From: Flaccisagitta enflata
Taxonomy: Eukaryota > Chaetognatha > Sagittoidea > Aphragmophora
Assembly (NCBI GenBank): GCA_965153355.1
Contig: OZ231126.1
Span: 56,792,001-56,856,000 of the forward strand
Direction of reading: 5' to 3'
Length of the DNA: 64,000 nucleotides
Position 1 is the stretch's first letter, and every line of letters begins with the position of its first letter. A program made the position numbers and the translations under genes. The notes below the pieces were generated by a model that did no database searches, had not been told where the DNA came from, and saw nothing but the letters and a program-made list of their open reading frames with translations. Shown one piece after another: positions 29,951 through 64,000 of the stretch.

Positions 29951-31427
29951 AAAAATTTTCATCGTTTCCTTAAAAAATCCTCGTTTCCTCTTCTTTAACC
30001 GACCCACGATACCGTAACAGTAAATCAACATATTTGTCACTACTCACTAGAGCTACAGTACCGCTGGATGCAATCATTGCTAGATAAAAGTAGGTAAACT
30101 TCACATAATAAAATAGAAGGTAACTCTGGCCCCGGGGTTACATTAACATCGCGGAAGTGGGCGTTCAACTCATCTTCCCCCTCCTTCACACACACAATTT
30201 CATAACATTCAATGTGTGTTTTCACTCTTTTCCACTAAAAAATCACAGCTCAACAGACGGACAGACAAAATGTCTTATGAGCAGTTCTACAGAGTAGAGC
30301 TTTTTACTTGGACTTTGAGTTCCGTTACTGCAAGATGCAGTCATCACAATATACAGAAGCTATGATATTACAGTGAGAGGGGTAGTCGAAATCGCTAGCA
30401 CCCCTACCTGTAGCTCAGATGATCAATATCACAAGGGTGGTGGCCGATAGCTTATCCTAATACAATTCCCGCCATCGAGGCGATTTTGTAATCTCAACCT
30501 GGTTTTAGAGATATAGGTCTTTTTAGGGTGAAAATCGGCCATTTTCAGGAGTGTTGGATTCAGCCCTTTTATGACCATTTTCTATAGAATGAGAAGGAAA
30601 TTCGAAAAACGCCTCGATGGCGGGAATTGTTTTGGGATAGGCTTCCAGCTGCCACCTTAGTTGTCTTTGTGACATTACACATCTAAGCTGTGGGTAGGGG
30701 TGCTAGCAATTTTGCTGCCCCTCTCATTGTATTATCATTGAATCTGTAAAATAGTAAACAAGATCACAAACAGTCCAATGAAGTACATACATCAGAGACA
30801 GTTGACCAGTTTGTCCTGCACAAGGTCCCTCCCTGAGAGAAGTGTGTAATAGCGTTTGCATGGGAGCAAAATTCAGCAGATACTTGTCATGTCGACCATA
30901 GCTAACTAAGAGTTGCATGTACTAATGTCACTTTGTCAAGCATATTCAGTGAAAAAAAGCCTATTCGATCGCACGATCATTATTCTGATGGCGTGTTAAA
31001 AAAGTGAGAACACTTATACAAATCAACAAATTTGTAAAGCAGATGTCACCAAATTAGTATCAATGAAATAAATCTAAGGACTTAACTAACAATGTAAATT
31101 TGGGGATTAGCAAGGCCATATCATGAGCTAATACTATATGGGTTCAACAACAACGATTCCATTACTGTCCGACGTAACGAGATATTGTGAAACGACAATT
31201 ATATGCTAAGGTCAACAGCCTAAGCCTCATAAGTCGGACCAAAATCATCACAGAGTAGAGGTCCGAATTTGTGAGCCCAAGGTCGACAAGCGAATCTTAA
31301 CAAATGCGCTAAAAAATATGGCTCGGGTAAACATGCATTACGGATCCGTGTAAAAAAGGCTAGATATATACTTGTAATGTAAAGGCGGTAAAGTTGTAAA
31401 AATACTGAGCAATGATAACAAAACACA
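29951..31427. other. Non-coding stretch 3' of the zinc-finger gene
   Basis: 30240-30310 carries a tail-like fragment (ACGGACAGACAAAATGTCTTATGAG). 30360-30720 contains a loose inverted pair (GAGGGG.AG.CGAAATCGCTAGCACCCCTACC and its mirror near 30690). The 3' UTR of the zinc-finger gene should lie just below 31428; I did not find a clear AATAAA on the minus strand nearby. No gene was seen. Confidence 0.4.
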
Positions 31428-59037
<27,610 letters not shown>

Positions 59038-59169
59038 GATTGCTTCTTCCTTTATTTTTCTTGTATCTTCCTCGTCACGATGAGGAAATCGGGAGACAAA
59101 GCGAGAAAGTATTTCCCCTCCAGCGGAAAGTCTTCATTCACCCTTTAGATTCGTCACATTATCGTAGTT

Positions 59170-59221
59170 GCTATCACCGTCGCCGTCGTCGTCGTCGTTG
59201 TCGTCGTCGTCACCCTCTTTC
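59170..59221. repeat. (GTC)n trinucleotide tract
   Basis: TCGTCGTCGTC-type triplets with CGC interruptions, upstream of the zinc-finger gene start. Confidence 0.85.
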
Positions 59222-59725
59222 TAGTTTTATTCATCATCGCGGGTGAATGAATAAAATAAGTCAAGTTTTTGAGGGTAAATTTGATGCGCGTTGAAGTCTG
59301 CCTTGTACGACGTCGTTGTCGAGAAATTCTTTCTAATTTTCTCTTTTCCTTCTCCAAGCAAGAATACCGAGAGGGAGAGAAAAGTTCGAAAAGACGTGAC
59401 CTTGGTTCAAAAGCAGAAAGAAGGGAGAAAGCAGAGAAAGTCGTTGTTAATGGATGATGAATGAGAGGGGTTCTTGCGAGAGAAAAGAGACCAAAATTGA
59501 GAAGGGGGATCGTTATTATAAATGAAAGGGGGTCGATCGTTAATTGGGGTACAGGGAGCACGGTGGAGTAACCGATTGAGAGCGACAGAGAGAGAGAGAG
59601 AAAGAATAACTTTTGAAGAATATGGAATCAAGAATCGCGACCGCCAACCGGTTTTGCATTTGATCATCTAATGACAAGAGAACTCAAAAACCGCAAAGGG
59701 GGGTTGCCAATGACACTGACAGAGA

Positions 59726-59726
<1 letters not shown>

Positions 59727-59773
<47 letters not shown>
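59727..59773. repeat. (AG)n microsatellite
   Basis: Pure AG; similar runs at 60158-60212 and 60420-60444. Confidence 0.95.
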
Positions 59774-59774
<1 letters not shown>

Positions 59775-60155
59775 ATTCCCCCCTCCTCCATCTCCACATG
59801 AGAGACCCATATTCCCCGCATAAGTGCAACAGTTGAGTGCAACAGTTGAGTGCAACAGTGGTTGCGGGATCGGACAAACTGCGCAGGAAAACGCGGAGAT
59901 GAAAGCGAGCAAAAAGGATCCTCGAGTCACCATCATCCAACCCCTCCCCCCCCCTTTTTTTCCCCTGAGTAAGAGGATCATCTTCTCACATCGTAGCCCG
60001 TCTGGGATATGAATCATTGGCCGCGATCTTATATAAACACGCAAATATGTAAAGAGTAAACACGACGTATTCAAAACTTCTCTCAATGAGATATTGCTCA
60101 GTTGCCTTTTGCCCTCATGTGTGTGTGAAAGAAATGGAGAGAGAAAGCAGATAGG

Positions 60156-60214
<59 letters not shown>

Positions 60215-62198
60215 TCAACGAGGCAAATAAGAAACGAGAACGTCTTGGTTGAACTTTTGATACACGCATATACATAATAACGCAAGAGGAAGAAACTGAA
60301 ACGACGGCAAAGAGCCAGAATTGAGATAAACGCGGGGCTTCGCCGCGACGGCTGCAGCCCGCGCTGTCTCTCGCGAACTTAGTTTTTGCGGCGCAAGATC
60401 AAGACGAAAAGAAGTCCCGCAGAGAGAGAGAGAGAGAGAGAGAGCATCAAAAGCCCCCTTGCAGATGGTTAGGCTTGGTTGACAATCGATCCCTTTCATT
60501 TACCTCGTCGCTTAGCCTTGGGCCTGAGAACTTGGAGAATCTTTCTCATCATTTGGCAGGCATTCTTTCTGCGGGTACCCCCGTTTGCATGCAAAGCCAA
60601 AGAGACGAGGGGGATAGACGTGCAAAGAACCATTTGTCGTCACGTGATGTTATCTTTCCGAGTTTCAGTCCTCGCGGCCCCAGAAGATGGTCGGTCGCAT
60701 CCTATTGCAAACATCGCTCAATCAACACAGATCAAGAAGAGAAAAAGCATCGCTTTTCGCCTAGCCGACTTTATATAAAGTTGGTCCATTGGTTTCTCGC
60801 CTCCATCCAGCTAAAATTAGCTTCAAAACACAACGCTACTGCCCGAGAACGCACCGGGCGCACTCGTCTTTTCTGCCTAGCAATATTTCTTCCTTCAGGC
60901 TTTTACTGGTTTGATTGCTCTATCTTCTTTTTTTCGAGTATTTGGAATAATTTGCGTTGAGATAAGGGCTGTCGTGTCACTTGGCTGGAAGCGTTTCCGA
61001 AATCTAACTTGCAATCTGGAACCACTTGAGTTGGCCAAAAACCTGTTATCGTAGAGATCGAGGGATTGAAAGTTACGAAAACAAAATCTGAGAAGGCAGA
61101 AACAAAAATTTGGAATTTTTTTTTTAACCTTCGACGTCGAGTAAAGAGGCGTAGAGACCGTATTAAATTAAAAGATATCCAGAACAAGGCCAGATAAGTA
61201 GCACAATCAGTCTAGCGAGGTCGAGCAAGAGCGATGGGGGGAAGTAAATGCCCCTTTACGCCGTAAAGTGAGCTTGAACGGCCGACCAACGGACCGAGCG
61301 GCACAGTAGAGACTACATTCCCTGCATGCGTTCAGCGTGAAGGAAAAAGAGAAAGCACAAGAAAGAAAGGAAGAAAGGAAAAAAGGAAGAAACACAAGAA
61401 AGGCAAAAAAACAAAAAAAACGAAGAAAGAAGAGAAGCAAAAAAGCGTAATGGCAAAGCAAGAAAGACAGAACCCTCGTTTTTCTTGGTATCGATTACGA
61501 CTTCACAATCAAATGCGTGACTAGGCATACTATTTCCTCAATATAAAATCATTGCAGAAAGTCTAAACGACCAGCGACGCTTTTTTCCCTTCGCCCACCG
61601 ACTTCCCGCGACCACATGAATGAATTACAATGGCATTTACTGCACGAGGAGAAACCACAATTGGATATTGGTTAAGTCGAGCAATTAAATTGTACTCGAT
61701 AGAAAGCGAAATTTAAGCAGACGGACTAAAGGCGACAAGAACTGATCTCGAGAGAAACGTAATCGTTGGTGACCAAGAGGTGAAGAGTGAGAGGGGATTT
61801 GCAGTCTTGCCCTAGTTGTTGCCCTTCCGTAAAAGACCAGAGCCCGGCACTCCCTGCTCGCAAAAATTGACAGGCCTCTAACCAAAAGCCGAAATTATGC
61901 GATGATAGAGGGAAACAACTGGATGGTAGTATAAAATGAAAGAAGAGGAGACGCCAACGAGAAAGTTGTACTAATAGGATGATCGCGATAGAGAGAGAGA
62001 GAGAGAGAATCCCGAGGATGAAGAGGAAGAAAAGGGGACCAGGGGGAGGCTGCATTTAATAATATCTGGCAAGGCTGTTCAAAAAGCTGCTCTCAATGTC
62101 TGCCCAACGATTCGCCATAAATCACTCTGGCCTGCTATACGGTGAAGTTGAAACTAGATTTTTTGGGGCCATCGCCGCGTTACGATATTTGCAAGTCA

Positions 62199-62290
<92 letters not shown>
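62199..62290. repeat. (TC)46 microsatellite
   Basis: Uninterrupted TC of about 92 bp. Confidence 0.95.
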
Positions 62291-62292
<2 letters not shown>

Positions 62293-63111
62293 CGTTAGCT
62301 CTTTATCTCTGTCATTTGCGTTGTCGACTCGGAGTTGGATTTCAAGTCGGATCAAATTCCCCCATTGAGGCAAAAAGTTTGTTTTCGTAAAAACAATTGG
62401 CGGGGGGAGGGGTCGGAGGAAAGCAGGGGGAAACCGGAGGGTAGTGGTTGGAAATAAAATCGCTTGCTCGTGTAGAAAGAAGAAAATTTCGTTTTTTTTC
62501 TGAACTGTTCTGACAATGATAAAGGGGCCATTTTTCAAATACCAATTCCTAATGACAGCGCCAACGATATATATATACAAACTTGGCGTCGAATATCGCC
62601 AGAAATACGACTCAAAATATTATTAACAACAGACACTCAAATGTCAGGTGGTTCAAACCCGCAAAACGCAGTTACAACCAATAACTACCCCCCGCCCGCT
62701 GGATGCACCTGTTTCAATATTTGAGTCATAAAATCATTTTCTTCTTTTACCACTGACAGCAGCGTCAAACGTGTGAGGAAGAGGGGGGGGGAGGAAATGT
62801 TTAAAATCCACGCTGCCTTGGAAATGTCAGTCATCATCTCGGGCCATATTGATCGAGTGAAATTGACGAGCGACCAATGAGAACCAAAAATCTTATTAAC
62901 GACCCTAGAATATGACGTTCCTGGTTGCCATAGAGAGGCGTATATAAATAACAGATGTCGAATGATGATAGTCGAGGGATGGCTTTTGATTTCGTGACCT
63001 CCAACGAGCCCCTCAAACTCGACATACCTAACCACCGAACAACACTCCTGAGAGGCAATCATACGGGCAGTTGTTAGCGACAGGACAGATAAGAAGGAAG
63101 AGAAGGAGAGA

Positions 63112-63349
63112 GGGACAAAGAGAGAAAGAGAGAAAGAGAGAGAGAAAGAGAGAAAGAGAGAAAGAGAGAAAGAGAGAAAGAGAGAAAGAGAGAAAGAGAG
63201 AGAAGATGTCCCGCCTGTCGTTGAACCGTTGACCCCGCGACCATCTCCCGCTACCCCAGCATCGGATCGTAAGTCGTAACTTCAATCCGATAAAGACTAA
63301 AGAGGAATTAATAACAACATTCCTATTTGCATTCTGCAAACGCGCTGGT

Positions 63350-63404
<55 letters not shown>
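63112..63404. repeat. (GAGAAA)n and (GA)n microsatellites
   Basis: GAGAAAGA units at 63112-63206 and pure GA at 63353-63403, separated by unique sequence. Confidence 0.93.
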
Positions 63405-63408
<4 letters not shown>

Positions 63409-63439
63409 AAACTGACAAAAATACACTATAACTACATGT

Positions 63440-63672
63440 ATATTCCTTCCTTTTTGTCTTCCTTCCTCCTTCCTTCCCCTCCTCCCTTCCCCTTCTTTTT
63501 TTTTCTTTCTTTTTTTCTTTTTTTTTTCTTTTTTTTTTTCTTTCTTTTTTTCTCTTTTTTTTTCTCTTTTTTATCTCTTTTTCTCTTTTTTTTTTCTCTT
63601 TTTCTCTTTTTCTCTTTTTCTCTTTTTTTCTTTCTTTCTTTTTTTTTTCTTTCTTTTCTTCTTTTTTTCCAT
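63440..63672. repeat. Pyrimidine tract, TTTTC/CTTCC repeats
   Basis: TTCC-rich then T-rich with CTTTTT and TCTCTTTT units; the complement is almost pure purine. Confidence 0.93.
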
Positions 63673-63715
63673 TTCACAACGCAATTTTCAAAATTTTACA
63701 AAATATTCCACAATG

Positions 63716-63897
63716 TACCGAAAATACTCAAAAATACCCAAACATACCCAAAAGTGCCCTAAAGTAGTTTTAGTACCTATAGTAACTTATATACCCTTAA
63801 GTAACCTAAGTACATCGAGTAACTTAAATACCCCAAAGTACCCTGAAACACCGTAAAGTACCCTGGAGTACCCTAAAGTACCTTGAATTACCTTAAA
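63716..63897. repeat. Degenerate 10-11-bp tandem repeat (AAGTACCCT type)
   Basis: AAAATACTC, AAAATACCC, AAAGTGCCC, AAAGTACCC and GAGTACCCT recur roughly every 10-11 bp over 180 bp. Confidence 0.75.
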
Positions 63898-63927
63898 AAG
63901 TCATAATCTTAAAATTGTGACGGGCCA

Positions 63928-63995
63928 ACCGACCGACGGATGGACCTACCGACCGACAGACCAAGGTGTAGAGTCACGTCCACGCGACTAAAAAT
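63928..63995 (-). repeat. GTCC-family tail at the window edge
   Basis: CCAACCGACCGACGG, GACCGACAGACC, AAGGTGTAGAGTCACG and a CACGTCCACG hairpin ending GCGACTAAAAATGG: the hairpin/T-run end of the family on the minus strand. Confidence 0.65.
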
Positions 63996-64000
63996 GGACA

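Larger units (their letters stand above)
59038..64000. other. Upstream flank of the zinc-finger gene, no gene recognised
   Basis: This should contain the promoter and any 5' non-coding exons of the zinc-finger gene. TATATAA-like boxes occur at about 60027, 60770 and 62940, but none can be tied to a start site. A 161-codon plus-strand frame at 60475-60960 has no protein-like features. The rest is simple sequence (listed separately) and mixed unique DNA. Confidence 0.4.

Noticed and set aside
60475-60960. 161-codon plus-strand frame upstream of the zinc-finger gene
   Set aside because: No domain, odd composition, no splice or poly(A) context; expected by chance in mixed DNA.

Overview
The window is nuclear DNA of an invertebrate animal, most likely a protostome. 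It has spliced genes with GT-AG introns, an innexin gap-junction gene, a conserved RNA polymerase subunit (RPB5), a methyltransferase-like gene of the METTL24 type and a very large C2H2 zinc-finger gene. It also has long (AG)n, (GT)n and (AAAG)n microsatellites and many non-autonomous repeats. I cannot name the species. Nothing bacterial, no CRISPR and no convincing tRNA or rRNA was seen.

Layout. 860-5990 (+): a five-exon gene for an 1135-residue protein with AT-hooks and a transposase-like C-terminal half. 5991-12990: repeats, one possible orphan terminal exon (7434-7521), a dead Tc1-like copy and a palindromic MITE. 13001-17676 (-): a three-exon innexin. 17677-21955: dispersed repeats and a second palindromic MITE. 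21956-24087 (-): RPB5 in three exons. 24088-31427: non-coding, with a 1.58 kb foldback element, a 60-copy 13-bp satellite in four pure blocks, and a 162-bp tandem array inside a hairpin-ended element. 31428-59037 (-): one zinc-finger gene whose exons join in phase to a 3114-residue protein with about 31 fingers. Its 11 kb intron 38413-49431 holds a complete gene on the other strand, the METTL24-like gene at 41085-46294 (+). 59038-64000: no gene recognised, mostly microsatellites.

The genes do not form a pathway. RPB5 is a shared core subunit of the nuclear RNA polymerases. The giant zinc-finger protein looks like a transcriptional regulator: it has a PMDLS motif of the type bound by the CtBP co-repressor and a repeated finger-plus-acidic-helix module. 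The innexin forms gap junctions or hemichannels, and the METTL24-like protein is probably a Golgi/ER-type membrane-anchored enzyme.

The richest signal is in the repeats. Several otherwise unrelated dispersed families end in a GC-rich hairpin followed by a run of A. They carry GTCC/GTCG or longer tandem arrays inside, and one copy has a paralogous empty site without an obvious target duplication. This architecture recalls Helentron-type non-autonomous elements, which is an inference. Two related mariner-like MITEs lie just 3' of the innexin and RPB5 genes, and a third, unrelated one ends 28 bp before the METTL24-like start codon. All exon joins were worked out by hand from splice consensus, phase and family similarity; no alignment was run.
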